Assembly (NCBI GenBank): GCA_021813085.1 | Contig: JAKAMA010000074.1 | Span: 1 to 8,845 of the forward strand | Length of the DNA stretch: 8,845 nt | Direction of reading: 5' to 3' | From: Chloroflexota bacterium | Lineage (GTDB): Bacteria > Chloroflexota > Dehalococcoidia > DSTF01 > JACRBR01 | Shown here: positions 1 to 5,925 of the stretch, piece by piece | Layout: each line of letters starts with the position of its first letter | Numbering within the stretch: position 1 is the stretch's first letter | Made by a program: the position numbers and the translations under genes | Notes under the pieces: generated by a model | Databases searched by the model: none | Seen by the model: only the letters and a program-made list of their open reading frames with translations | Told to the model about the DNA's origin: nothing

Positions 1-1
1 C

Positions 2-169
2 CTGCCGTTCTCCAGCCAGAAGGTGCACGAGTATCTCGGCCTCTCCGGCGGCATCGAGGACGCCGGCTGGGAGGCGCGCCTGCCACAGCCCGGCGCCACG
101 CTCGGCGCGGCGGAGCCCTTGTTCAGAAAGTTCGAAACGCCCGAGGGGGAGGCGCGCCTTTCGGCGTAA
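2..169 (+). CDS. metG: Methionine--tRNA ligase, C-terminal end (5' truncated by window)
   Basis: Only the last 55 codons are present; the frame is open from base 2 to a TAA at 167-169. The peptide begins LPFSSQKVHEYLGL and contains EPLFRKFE close to its end. These match the tail of the helical anticodon-binding domain of class Ia methionyl-tRNA synthetase, where a LPFSSxKLHxxLG segment is followed by a Pro-rich stretch and PLFxKxE. The enzyme charges tRNA-Met in the cytoplasm. The protein stops about 13 residues after PLFRKFE, so this version has no C-terminal Trbp111-like tRNA-binding/dimerisation domain. It is followed after 2 nt by tatD, a common neighbour of metG in bacteria. Identification rests on a short tail, but the motifs and context agree well. 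Confidence 0.87.
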   Translation: MPFSSQKVHEYLGLSGGIEDAGWEARLPQPGATLGAAEPLFRKFETPEGEARLSA

Positions 170-171
170 GC

Positions 172-1026
172 ATGCGCCTTGTCGACACCCACAGCCACAT
201 CCACGACCCGGAGTTCGGCCGCGGCCCCGCCGACGCCGACGCCGCCGTCGCGCGCGCCCAGGCGGCGGGCGTGACGCTGATCGTCACGCTCGGCGTCGAC
301 CGCGCCGATAGCGAAGCGGCCGTCGCGCTCGCAGGACGCCACCCCGGCGCCGTCCTGGCCGCTGTCGGCGTCCACCCGCACGCGGCGAAGGACGCCGGAG
401 ACGACGACCTCGACGCGCTCGAGGCGCTGGCGCGCGACCCGCGCGTCGCGCTCATCGGCGAGATCGGCCTGGACTTCTATCGCAACCTCTCGCCGCGCGA
501 CGACCAGATGCGCGTGATGCGCCGGCAGCTCGACACCGCGCGCCGCGTCGCGAAGCCCGTCGCCGTCCACGCGCGCGAGGCCCACGACGAGGTCTTGCCA
601 TTGCTCGCCGCGTGGTCGCGCGAGATGGGCGGACGGCTCCCCGGCGGCCGCCCGCTCGGCGTCATGCACTACTTCAGCGCAGGCGCGGACCACGCCCGCC
701 GCTACATCGAGCTCGGCTTCGTGATCTCCGTACACACGTCCGTCACGCACCCGAAGGCGACGCAGCTCGCCGCCGTCGTGCGCGACACGCCGCTCGAACA
801 CCTGGTGCTCGAGACCGACAGCCCGTACGGCGCCCCGCAGCGCTACCGTGGCACGCGCAACGAGCCCGCCTACGTCGCCGAAGCGGCCGGCCGCGTCGCC
901 GAGATCAAGGGCATCAGCATCGAGGAGGTCGCCGAGACCACCACCCGCAACGCCGAGCGGCTCCTGGGCGCCGGGGCGATGCACGAGAGCGCGGTCCTCC
1001 AGACCGCGCGCCACGCGAGGGACTGA
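172..1026 (+). CDS. tatD: TatD family metal-dependent hydrolase (DNase)
   Basis: This 284-aa protein has the usual length of a TatD/YcfH-type TIM-barrel hydrolase. Metal-binding signatures appear in order: DTHSHIH with H7 and H9, GEIGLDFY with E97, VHAREAH with H133, MHYFSAG with H166, and LETDSPY with D216. The family RGTRNEP loop follows at 227-232. All expected ligands are present, so an active two-metal enzyme is likely. Family members act as 3'-5' DNA exonucleases or nucleic acid repair/quality-control enzymes; the natural substrate here is unknown. The only deviation is HYFSAG where HCFSG is typical. The ATG lies 2 nt after the metG stop. A purine-rich GAGGGGGAGG at 143-152 is too distant for an ideal ribosome site, so translational coupling to metG is likely. 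Confidence 0.95.
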   Translation: MRLVDTHSHIHDPEFGRGPADADAAVARAQAAGVTLIVTLGVDRADSEAAVALAGRHPGAVLAAVGVHPHAAKDAGDDDLDALEALARDPRVALIGEIGLDFYRNLSPRDDQMRVMRRQLDTARRVAKPVAVHAREAHDEVLPLLAAWSREMGGRLPGGRPLGVMHYFSAGADHARRYIELGFVISVHTSVTHPKATQLAAVVRDTPLEHLVLETDSPYGAPQRYRGTRNEPAYVAEAAGRVAEIKGISIEEVAETTTRNAERLLGAGAMHESAVLQTARHARD

Positions 1027-1027
1027 C

Positions 1028-2002
1028 GTGAAGGTCGCCGCCTCCATCTACGGCCCCGTACAGGACGACCTGCGCCTCGTCGAAGACGCCCTGGAACGCG
1101 TCAAGCACGTCGAAAGCTTCCCGATGCTGGCGAAGATGCTCGCCCAGGTGCTGGACGGCGGCGGCAAGCGCCTGCGCCCCGCGATCGCCCTGCTCGCCGG
1201 CAAGTTCGGCGCCTACGACGCGGAACTGCACGTCCCGCTCGCCGCATCGATCGAGCTGCTGCACACCGCGACCCTCGTCCACGACGACGTGATCGACGCG
1301 TCGATGTCCCGCCGCGGGCGCGAGACCGCCAACGCCATCTTCAACAACGCCGCCTCCGTGATGCTCGGCGACTTCATGTTCGCGCACTCGGCCGACCTCA
1401 TCGCGCGCACCGACAACACCAAGGTCGTGCGCCTCTTCGCCCGCACGATCATGGCGATCGCCGGCGGCGAGCTGCACCAGGACATGAGCGCGTACGAGTA
1501 CGGTCAGGACACCATGACCTACTTCGGACGCATCGAGGGCAAGACCGCCTCGCTCTTCGCCACCTCGGCCGAGGGCGGCGCCATGGTCGCACGCTGCACG
1601 CCGGACGAGCGGGAGTCGCTGCGCCGGTACGGCCTCAACGTCGGTATGTCCTTCCAGATCGTCGATGACATCCTCGACTTCGCCGGTGACGAGCGCGAGA
1701 TGGGCAAGCCGATCGGCAGCGACCTGATGCAGGGCACGCTGACGCTGCCGTCGCTCCTGCTGATGGAGCGCTACCCGAAGGACAACCCGATCAAGAAGGC
1801 GTTTCGCTCCAGGAAGCCGAAGACCGACCTCGTCGCCGAGGCCGTCTACATGGTGCTCAACTCGGACATCCTCAACGAGTCCTACGCCGTCGCCCGCGAC
1901 TTCCGCGACCGCGCCCTCGCCTCCCTCAGCGTCCTGCCCGCGAACGACGCCCGCGCCTCGCTCGAGGAGATCGCCGCCTACGTCCTCGACCGCCGCGCAT
2001 AA
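1028..2002 (+). CDS. Polyprenyl diphosphate synthase (long-chain trans-prenyltransferase)
   Basis: This 324-aa protein is an all-helical trans-isoprenyl diphosphate synthase. It adds isopentenyl diphosphate units to an allylic primer to make the side chain of a quinone or another long isoprenoid. Visible motifs are GGGKRLRP at 44-51, the first Asp-rich motif DDVID at 86-90 with the SRRGR that follows, GKTASLF at 171-177, and the second Asp-rich motif DDILD at 213-217 followed by GKPIGSD. Small residues (A81, T82) lie 4-5 positions before the first Asp motif, which by the family rule favours a long product rather than C15/C20. I chose the GTG at 1028: it lies 1 nt after the tatD stop, has GAGGGA at 1017-1022 as ribosome site, and gives the normal N-terminus. 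The ATG at 848 would add 60 residues that are only a shadow of tatD. Likely cotranscribed with metG and tatD. Could be heptaprenyl, octaprenyl or similar (HepT/IspB type); chain length cannot be read with certainty. Confidence 0.94.
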   Translation: MKVAASIYGPVQDDLRLVEDALERVKHVESFPMLAKMLAQVLDGGGKRLRPAIALLAGKFGAYDAELHVPLAASIELLHTATLVHDDVIDASMSRRGRETANAIFNNAASVMLGDFMFAHSADLIARTDNTKVVRLFARTIMAIAGGELHQDMSAYEYGQDTMTYFGRIEGKTASLFATSAEGGAMVARCTPDERESLRRYGLNVGMSFQIVDDILDFAGDEREMGKPIGSDLMQGTLTLPSLLLMERYPKDNPIKKAFRSRKPKTDLVAEAVYMVLNSDILNESYAVARDFRDRALASLSVLPANDARASLEEIAAYVLDRRA

Positions 2003-2041
2003 GCCCGCTGACGCGCTGCGGCAGGCAAGTCTGACCGGTTT

Positions 2042-2854
2042 CTAGCCTCGTGGTGCTTGGCGCCTCGCCGCCGCATCGCGGAACATCGAGCCGGCGATCC
2101 TGCGCGTCAGGAAGCGGGGTATGAATCCCACGCTCGCCGCCGTCGCACGGTTGAGCGCGCCCGGGATGGCGATGGCGCGACGCCGGCGCGCGGCGCTCAG
2201 GGCCTGCCCCACCACCTCGTCAACGCTCGTCCAGCCCAGCGACGGCATGCGCGAGACGTCGAGGGCCGCAGCGTCCTGGAAGCCGGTCTTCACCGGACCC
2301 GGGCAGAGGCAGGTGACGGTGACGCCATGGCGGGCCGCCTCTTCGTGCAACGCCTCGCTGAAGTGCAGCACGAAGGCCTTCGTCCCGGCATACGTCGCCA
2401 TGTATGGCACGGGCTGGAAGCCGCCGGTCGAGGCGACGTTGATGACCGCCCCGCGACGCCGCGCATACATCGGCGTAAGCGCGGCGTGGGAGAGGCGGAC
2501 GAGCGCGCGCACGTTGAGGTCGATCTGCCGCAGCTCGCGTTCGAGCGGCAGCTCCGCGAACTCGCCCGAGGTGCCGAAGCCGGCGTTGTTGACGAGCAGC
2601 TCGATGTCGCCGGACGCCAGCCGCTGCTCGACGGCCGCGACGCCCGCGTCCGTCGCGAGGTCCGCGGCGAGCACCTCGACGCCGACGCCGTTCGCCGCGC
2701 GCAACTCCGCGGCGAGGGCATCGAGCGCGTCGCGCCGCCGGGCGACGAGCACGAGGTCCTGCCCGTCATGTGCCAGGCGCGACGCGAAGCCGCGCCCGAT
2801 GCCGGACGATGCGCCCGTTACGAGCGCGATGGGGCGTACCGTGTGATCGGCCAT
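2042..2854 (-). CDS. Short-chain dehydrogenase/reductase (classical SDR)
   Basis: This 270-aa Rossmann-fold oxidoreductase has the full set of classical SDR marks. TGASSGIG at 13-20 binds the cofactor, NNAG is at 89-92, the catalytic Ser is S142 in NVAST, YxxxK is Y155/K159, and PGPVKT is at 185-190. The basic ARRR run at the end of beta-2 (38-41) suggests NADP(H) rather than NAD(H). The substrate is unknown; the closest families in style are the broad YqjQ/DltE-like SDRs that act on ketones or acyl groups. I chose the ATG at 2854 because AGGAG lies 6 nt upstream. An ATG at 2917 in the same frame would add 21 residues (MPRACRINPSM...), spanning the ribosome site and part of the likely transcript leader. 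The gene converges on the polyprenyl synthase with a 39-nt gap, and it diverges from the small CxxC gene. Confidence 0.94.
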   Translation of the reverse strand: MADHTVRPIALVTGASSGIGRGFASRLAHDGQDLVLVARRRDALDALAAELRAANGVGVEVLAADLATDAGVAAVEQRLASGDIELLVNNAGFGTSGEFAELPLERELRQIDLNVRALVRLSHAALTPMYARRRGAVINVASTGGFQPVPYMATYAGTKAFVLHFSEALHEEAARHGVTVTCLCPGPVKTGFQDAAALDVSRMPSLGWTSVDEVVGQALSAARRRRAIAIPGALNRATAASVGFIPRFLTRRIAGSMFRDAAARRQAPRG

Positions 2855-2860
2855 GTGTAT

Positions 2861-2865
2861 CTCCT
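2861..2865 (-). promoter_or_regulatory. Ribosome binding site that fixes the SDR start
   Basis: The minus strand reads AGGAG here, 6 nt before the ATG at 2854-2852. It is a near-consensus Shine-Dalgarno sequence at ideal spacing, and it favours the shorter SDR over the upstream in-frame ATG at 2917. Confidence 0.8.
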
Positions 2866-2897
2866 GGCCGCCGCCCGCGGCCGTCATCGAGGGGTTG

Positions 2898-2926
2898 ATC
2901 CTACACGCCCGGGGCACGGCTGTCGA
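2898..2926 (-). promoter_or_regulatory. Sigma-70-type promoter of the SDR gene
   Basis: On the minus strand, TCGACA (2926-2921; 5 of 6 to TTGACA) is followed after exactly 17 nt by TAGGAT (2903-2898; 4 of 6 to TATAAT). Transcription would start near 2891, giving a leader of about 36 nt that contains the AGGAG ribosome site. Seen directly as matches to the consensus; activity is inferred. Confidence 0.6.
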
Positions 2927-2933
2927 TCATCGA
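2923..2933. promoter_or_regulatory. Small dyad overlapping divergent -35 regions (possible operator)
   Basis: TCGAT-C-ATCGA is a perfect 5-bp inverted repeat around one base. It overlaps the SDR -35 box (2921-2926) and lies where the -35 of the opposing CxxC gene would be. A bound regulator could therefore affect both promoters. The repeat is short and chance occurrence is quite possible. Confidence 0.3.
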
Positions 2934-2946
2934 TTCCGCGCTCCGG

Positions 2947-2952
2947 TAGAAT
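2947..2952 (+). promoter_or_regulatory. -10 element of the small CxxC gene, leaderless arrangement
   Basis: TAGAAT (4 of 6 to TATAAT) ends 6 nt before the GTG at 2959, so the usual start point about 7 nt downstream falls on the start codon itself. No Shine-Dalgarno sequence is visible in the intervening ATATCGCC. This is the layout of leaderless genes in actinobacteria, Deinococcus and relatives. The -35 region is poor (TCGATC at 2923-2928, 3 of 6, 18-nt spacing). The TAG of the -10 box is also an in-frame stop, so no start further upstream is possible. Confidence 0.5.
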
Positions 2953-2958
2953 ATCGCC

Positions 2959-3276
2959 GTGACGGCACAACCCCGGACGTTGCAGGAATTCATCAGCGCC
3001 TTGCGCAGCGGCCTCGTGTGCGACCGTTGCGGGCGCTACGTCGGGAGCCTGTCGTCGGAGCGCTATGTGCCACCACCGTACCCCGTGGGGCTGGACCGCA
3101 TCGGCGATGGCGAGGAGGTGCAGGCGCTCATCGGCTTCGAGTGGCACATGCTCCACCGGATGCAGGAGGGAAATTTCGTGATCCGCCACCCGGAGCGTGA
3201 CGGCATGTGCATCACCTATCGCGAGTGGATCGACGCGGAAGACGAAGATCACCCGGACGCGGGCGCCGGCGACTGA
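2959..3276 (+). CDS. Small hypothetical protein with CxxC motif
   Basis: I do not recognise this 105-aa family. An N-terminal helix-like stretch (8-19) leads into CDRCGRYVG with C21 and C24. A Pro-rich loop (VPPPYPVG, 37-44) and a region rich in aromatic residues and His (FEWHMLHRM, 60-68) follow. A third Cys (C84) lies in GMCITYREW, and the tail is acidic (DAEDEDHPD). One CxxC plus C84 or nearby His could bind a single zinc ion, as in a split zinc ribbon, but a complete second CxxC is absent. The sharp drop to an acidic, disordered-looking C-terminus suggests a soluble cytoplasmic protein. The GTG start is the first possible one after an in-frame stop in the -10 box. The gene is divergent from the SDR and converges, 7 nt apart, on the HD-GYP gene. 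A real gene is supported by the promoter, the clean fit between neighbours, and its non-shadow composition. Confidence 0.75.
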   Translation: MTAQPRTLQEFISALRSGLVCDRCGRYVGSLSSERYVPPPYPVGLDRIGDGEEVQALIGFEWHMLHRMQEGNFVIRHPERDGMCITYREWIDAEDEDHPDAGAGD

Positions 3277-3287
3277 TCCCCAATCAG
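3273..3287. terminator. Short hairpin joining two convergent stop codons
   Basis: CTGAT at 3273-3277, loop CCCCA, ATCAG at 3283-3287. The stem holds both stop codons: TGA at 3274-3276 for the plus-strand gene and TGA at 3286-3284 for the minus-strand gene. It could act as a bidirectional transcription end, but it has only 5 bp and no T-run. Confidence 0.25.
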
Positions 3288-3982
3288 GCGGCGTCCGCAG
3301 GCCGACGCGGGACCTGGGGCCCCCTTCCGGTCAGTTGGTTGACGCGGACGAGGCTGATGAACGAACGCACCAGGTAGGGGTCGAACTGTGTTCCGGCGTG
3401 CAGCTCGAGCTCACGCAGCGCCAGTTCTTCGGCGCGAGCCGCCCGGTACGGCGTCTCCATGAGCATCGCCGCGTAGGCGTCGGCGATCGTCATGATGCGT
3501 GCCGGCAGCGGGATCGCGGTCTCCCTCAGCCCCTTCGGGTATCCCTCGCCGTCCCAGCGCTCGTGGTGAAACAGCACGACTTCGAGTACCACCTGCGACA
3601 TCCAGCGCGGGCTGACGCGGAAGACGTCCCAGTCGCGCAGGAGGTCGTAGCCCGCGTGGACGTGGCTCCGCAGCATGATCGTCTCGGCCGTAGAGAGCGG
3701 GCCTTGCTTGAGGAGCAGCACCTCCGGGACGGAGATCTTGCCAAGGTCGTAGACATGTCCGGCCACCCAGAGCGCGGCGATCGTGTCGAAGGGGAGGTCC
3801 TGGCGGTTCGCGAGCTGGATGGCGTACTCACTGGCCAGCCCGGCGTGGTGGCCCGAGTAGTTGTCCTTGCTGTCGAGCCGCTCCCGCCACGTGCCGAGCA
3901 GCCCCTGCACGTGCATCCACGTCTCCTGGGGCCACAGAGATATGAGCAAGTCAACGATCGAATTCATCTCAAGGACGGACAT
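3284..3982 (-). CDS. HD-GYP-type HD-domain protein with altered HD motif
   Basis: This 232-aa protein consists of almost only an HD-GYP-like domain, without a receiver, PAS, GAF or membrane part. HD-GYP proteins hydrolyse cyclic di-GMP using a two- or three-iron site. Visible marks are an early His pair at H45/H46, GHVYDLGKISVP at 75-86, SHVHAGYDLL at 106-115, FHHERWDGEGYP at 138-149 and the IADAYAAM stretch with D168. In the normal motif (HDxGK) the first residue is His, a metal ligand; here it is Tyr (Y78, codon TAC at 3751-3749) before D79. H76 two residues earlier might substitute. All other expected ligands look present. The ATG at 3982 has a purine-rich GGGGGAAG just upstream. The protein may be an active variant, or a degenerate HD-GYP that binds rather than cleaves its ligand. 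It diverges from the zinc-ribbon gene. Confidence 0.88.
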   Translation of the reverse strand: MSVLEMNSIVDLLISLWPQETWMHVQGLLGTWRERLDSKDNYSGHHAGLASEYAIQLANRQDLPFDTIAALWVAGHVYDLGKISVPEVLLLKQGPLSTAETIMLRSHVHAGYDLLRDWDVFRVSPRWMSQVVLEVVLFHHERWDGEGYPKGLRETAIPLPARIMTIADAYAAMLMETPYRAARAEELALRELELHAGTQFDPYLVRSFISLVRVNQLTGRGPQVPRRPADAA

Positions 3983-4000
3983 CGCTTCCCCCGGACGGCG

Positions 4001-4115
4001 CGCCTCTGGCCGACACTAAGGTATCGGCACTCGCTACAACGAGCCGCAATCGCGGGTACGGCTGGACAGTGAGCGGAAATCTTGGACGGAGGCATAGAAC
4101 AGACGGCCAGAGGCG
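4001..4115. repeat. 12-bp inverted repeat upstream of both divergent genes
   Basis: CGCCTCTGGCCG at 4001-4012 is the exact reverse complement of CGGCCAGAGGCG at 4104-4115. Read in each gene's own direction, the same word CGGCCAGAGGCG lies 19-30 nt before the HD-GYP ATG and 25-36 nt before the zinc-ribbon ATG (just ahead of its -10 box). I found no other copy in the window. It may be a shared regulator site; a chance match is less likely but not excluded in GC-rich DNA. Confidence 0.45.
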
Positions 4116-4117
4116 TG

Positions 4118-4136
4118 TAGAATGCCATTGGAGAGG
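4118..4136 (+). promoter_or_regulatory. -10 box and ribosome site of the zinc-ribbon gene
   Basis: TAGAAT at 4118-4123 is the same -10 word as at 2947. GGAGAGG at 4130-4136 provides a Shine-Dalgarno sequence (GGAG) 6 nt before the ATG at 4140. An expected start near 4130 would leave a leader of only about 10 nt. The -35 region (TAGAAC at 4095-4100, 17-nt spacing) is weak, which would fit a need for an activator or an extended contact. Confidence 0.45.
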
Positions 4137-4139
4137 CAT

Positions 4140-4334
4140 ATGAAGGCATCCGGAGGCGAGGATCTGCAACCCGCCGCGACGGCGCCTGAGCGGCAGCGAG
4201 AGGTCCGGATGGGTGAACCGGAGTGCCCGCGCTGTCGTAAGAACTTTACGGCGAGTTATTGGAGCGGCGGGGTCCTGGTACAGGCGCGGTGCCTCAGTTG
4301 CGACCTGAAGTGGCCCCTGCCGGACGTCGTCTGA
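4140..4334 (+). CDS. Small zinc-ribbon protein
   Basis: This 64-aa protein has two Cys pairs, CPRC (C29, C32) and CLSC (C51, C54), separated by 18 residues. That is the classic four-Cys zinc ribbon: a short beta-rich module (FTASYWSGGVLVQARC) that binds one zinc. The first 23 residues are polar and low-complexity and probably disordered. Such stand-alone ribbons often bind nucleic acid or another protein; no specific function can be assigned. I chose the ATG at 4140, which has GGAG 6 nt upstream. An ATG at 4122 would overlap the -10 box. An internal ATG at 4209 (GAGAGG ahead of it) would give a 41-aa protein made of the ribbon alone and is a real alternative. The gene lies between the divergent HD-GYP gene and the sigma-factor gene, 104 nt before the latter. 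Confidence 0.72.
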   Translation: MKASGGEDLQPAATAPERQREVRMGEPECPRCRKNFTASYWSGGVLVQARCLSCDLKWPLPDVV

Positions 4335-4399
4335 GCACCACCATCCTCCCCCAGGGCCGCGACCGCCACGGGTGGCCGCTCTGAAGAGCATGCGAATGC

Positions 4400-4421
4400 C
4401 GGGCCCGGCCGCACGGGCTCG
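4400..4421. other. GC-rich hairpin upstream of the sigma-factor gene
   Basis: The arms are 4400-4407 and 4414-4421 with a 6-nt loop (GCCGCA): eight pairs, one of them G-U in the plus-strand RNA. It ends 17 nt before the sigma-factor ATG. It may be a terminator for the zinc-ribbon gene (no T-run follows) or a structure in the sigma mRNA leader. The rest of the 104-nt gap (4335-4438) shows no clear promoter to me. Confidence 0.35.
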
Positions 4422-4438
4422 CCTGATGCAGGTGCGTC

Positions 4439-5923
4439 ATGGTCAAGCAACGAGAAGAAATCGAGGAGCCTGACATTACCATCGAAGAGGACATCGCAGA
4501 GCCCGAGGTGATCCGTGGCCGCGTGCCGGCAACGGTGAAGCCGGTGGAAACGGAAGAGCCCGTCGGGGAGACGCCTGACTCCGTCGAGCTGTACCTCAAT
4601 GAGATCGCGCGCTACAAGCTCCTTCGCCCGGATGAGGAAGTGACGCTGGCCAAAGAGATCGAGAACGGGCGCGTGCTCGACGAGATCGGGTATGCGTTGA
4701 CCGAAGAACTCCGGCAGCTCCCCTCCACCGAGCAGATCACCATTCGGCTGCTGCGGGACATGCAGGACGGGCTCGCGATGGTGCGGCGCTCGAAGGTGCT
4801 GAAGGGCATGCCACAGCGCGGACCGGTGGAGCAGCTCCACTTCCCGCCGCTTGAGGATGCGATCCAGGACCGCCTGGACGAGGAGATGGAGGAGCAGATT
4901 GCGACCGCGACGCGGCGCAGCGTCGCGCAGGTGCGCGCGCTGCTCATCACGCTCGCCGTGGCGCAGCGCATCTTCCCTGCGACATCGCACGCGCCGCTGG
5001 CGACCGCCCTCGCCGCACAGTACGACGTCCAGAAGGCCGCGGCAGAGCGCAAGATGCCTCCGGCGCCGACCGGGCGCGTCAGCAAGCGGGCGCTGCAGGA
5101 ACACAAGGAGGCGGAAGCGGCGGTGCGGAAGGCCGCGCGCGAGGCGGATGCGGCGCTGCGCGCGTTGATCCCGGATGTCACGATGGCGCGTCAGATCGCC
5201 CGGCGCGCCGAGGAGCACATGGTCAATGCCAACCTGCGCCTGGTCGTCAGCGTCGCGAAGAAGTACGCCGGCCGCGGCATGCCGCTGATGGACCTCATCC
5301 AGGAAGGGAACGGCGGCCTGATGCGCGCGGTGGAGAAGTTCGAGCACCGGCGCGGCTTCCGCTTCAGCACCTACGCGACGTGGTGGATCCGCCAGGCCGT
5401 CGGCCGCGCCATCGCCGACAAGGGGCGCACGATCCGCCTCCCGATCCACATCACCGAACTGATCTCGAAGTACTCGCAGGCCCGCGAGCGGCTGTTCCAG
5501 CGGCTCGGGCGCGAGCCGAAGACGTCGGAGCTGTCGAAGCTCATGGGGATGCCGCCGGACAAGGTGCGGGAGGCGGCGCGCGCGCTGCGCCAGTCGGTGG
5601 TCTCGCTGGAGACGCCCGTCGGCGAGGAGGAGGAAGGGACGCTCGGGAGCGTGCTGGAAGATGTCATGGCGCCGTCGCCGGAGGAGGAGGCGTCGCGCCA
5701 GCTCCTGCGCGAGCGCGTCCGGTCGGCACTGGACGTGCTCACGCCGCGCGAGCGCACCGTCATCGAGCTGCGCTTCGGGATCAAGGACGGCCGTCCGCGC
5801 ACGCTGGACATCGTCGGCAACGAGCTGGGGGTGACGCGCGAGCGGGCGCGCCAGATCGAGGCGCAGGCGCTCGAGAAACTCCGCCGCTCCAACGGCAACC
5901 TGCGGGGCGAAGGCGAGTTCTGA
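4439..5923 (+). CDS. RNA polymerase sigma factor, RpoD/SigA (sigma-70) family
   Basis: This 494-aa sigma factor directs RNA polymerase to promoters. After an acidic N-terminus comes region 1.2 ([16 protein letters not shown], 47-62). Next is a spacer of about 180 residues (roughly 80-260), Ala/Arg/Glu-rich and helical in look, in the place of the non-conserved region of RpoD. Region 2 is at 261-338 ([30 protein letters not shown]), region 3 runs to about 390, and region 4 is at 425-482 with the helix-turn-helix [20 protein letters not shown]. The -35-reading residues R467, E468, R471 and Q472 are as in RpoD. Two changes stand out: GNGGLM where GNIGLM is usual (G292), and RQAVGR where RQAIT/SR is usual (G322 at the site of E. 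coli T440, a -12 contact). The start is the first ATG after an in-frame stop; its ribosome site (AGGTG at 4430-4434) is weak. It could be the main sigma factor or a group 2 paralogue. It runs into the DinB-like gene after 2 nt. Confidence 0.95.
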   Translation: MVKQREEIEEPDITIEEDIAEPEVIRGRVPATVKPVETEEPVGETPDSVELYLNEIARYKLLRPDEEVTLAKEIENGRVLDEIGYALTEELRQLPSTEQITIRLLRDMQDGLAMVRRSKVLKGMPQRGPVEQLHFPPLEDAIQDRLDEEMEEQIATATRRSVAQVRALLITLAVAQRIFPATSHAPLATALAAQYDVQKAAAERKMPPAPTGRVSKRALQEHKEAEAAVRKAAREADAALRALIPDVTMARQIARRAEEHMVNANLRLVVSVAKKYAGRGMPLMDLIQEGNGGLMRAVEKFEHRRGFRFSTYATWWIRQAVGRAIADKGRTIRLPIHITELISKYSQARERLFQRLGREPKTSELSKLMGMPPDKVREAARALRQSVVSLETPVGEEEEGTLGSVLEDVMAPSPEEEASRQLLRERVRSALDVLTPRERTVIELRFGIKDGRPRTLDIVGNELGVTRERARQIEAQALEKLRRSNGNLRGEGEF

Positions 5924-5925
5924 CG

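Noticed and set aside
848..1027. 60-residue N-terminal extension of the polyprenyl synthase
   Set aside because: It overlaps tatD in another frame, is Pro/Arg/Ser-rich, and the GTG at 1028 has a ribosome site and the normal family N-terminus.
2003..2041. Terminator between polyprenyl synthase and SDR
   Set aside because: I found no compact hairpin in the 39-nt gap; possible pairings need long loops.
2855..2917. 21-residue extension of the SDR
   Set aside because: It would translate the ribosome site and the area downstream of the promoter; the ATG at 2854 fits the family better.
4018..4052. Promoter of the HD-GYP gene on the minus strand (TAGTGT or TACCTT with TTGTAG)
   Set aside because: The matches are only about 3 of 6 at the -10 box and the spacing (15 nt) is short, so it was not listed as a feature.
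4256..5449. 397-aa minus-strand open frame opposite the sigma gene
   Set aside because: It is Arg/His/Leu-rich shadow coding of a strongly identified sigma-70 gene, with no known motif and no ribosome site noted.
5380..5925. Upstream extension of the DinB-like frame
   Set aside because: It runs inside the sigma gene in another frame and has shadow-like Arg/Ala/Gly composition.
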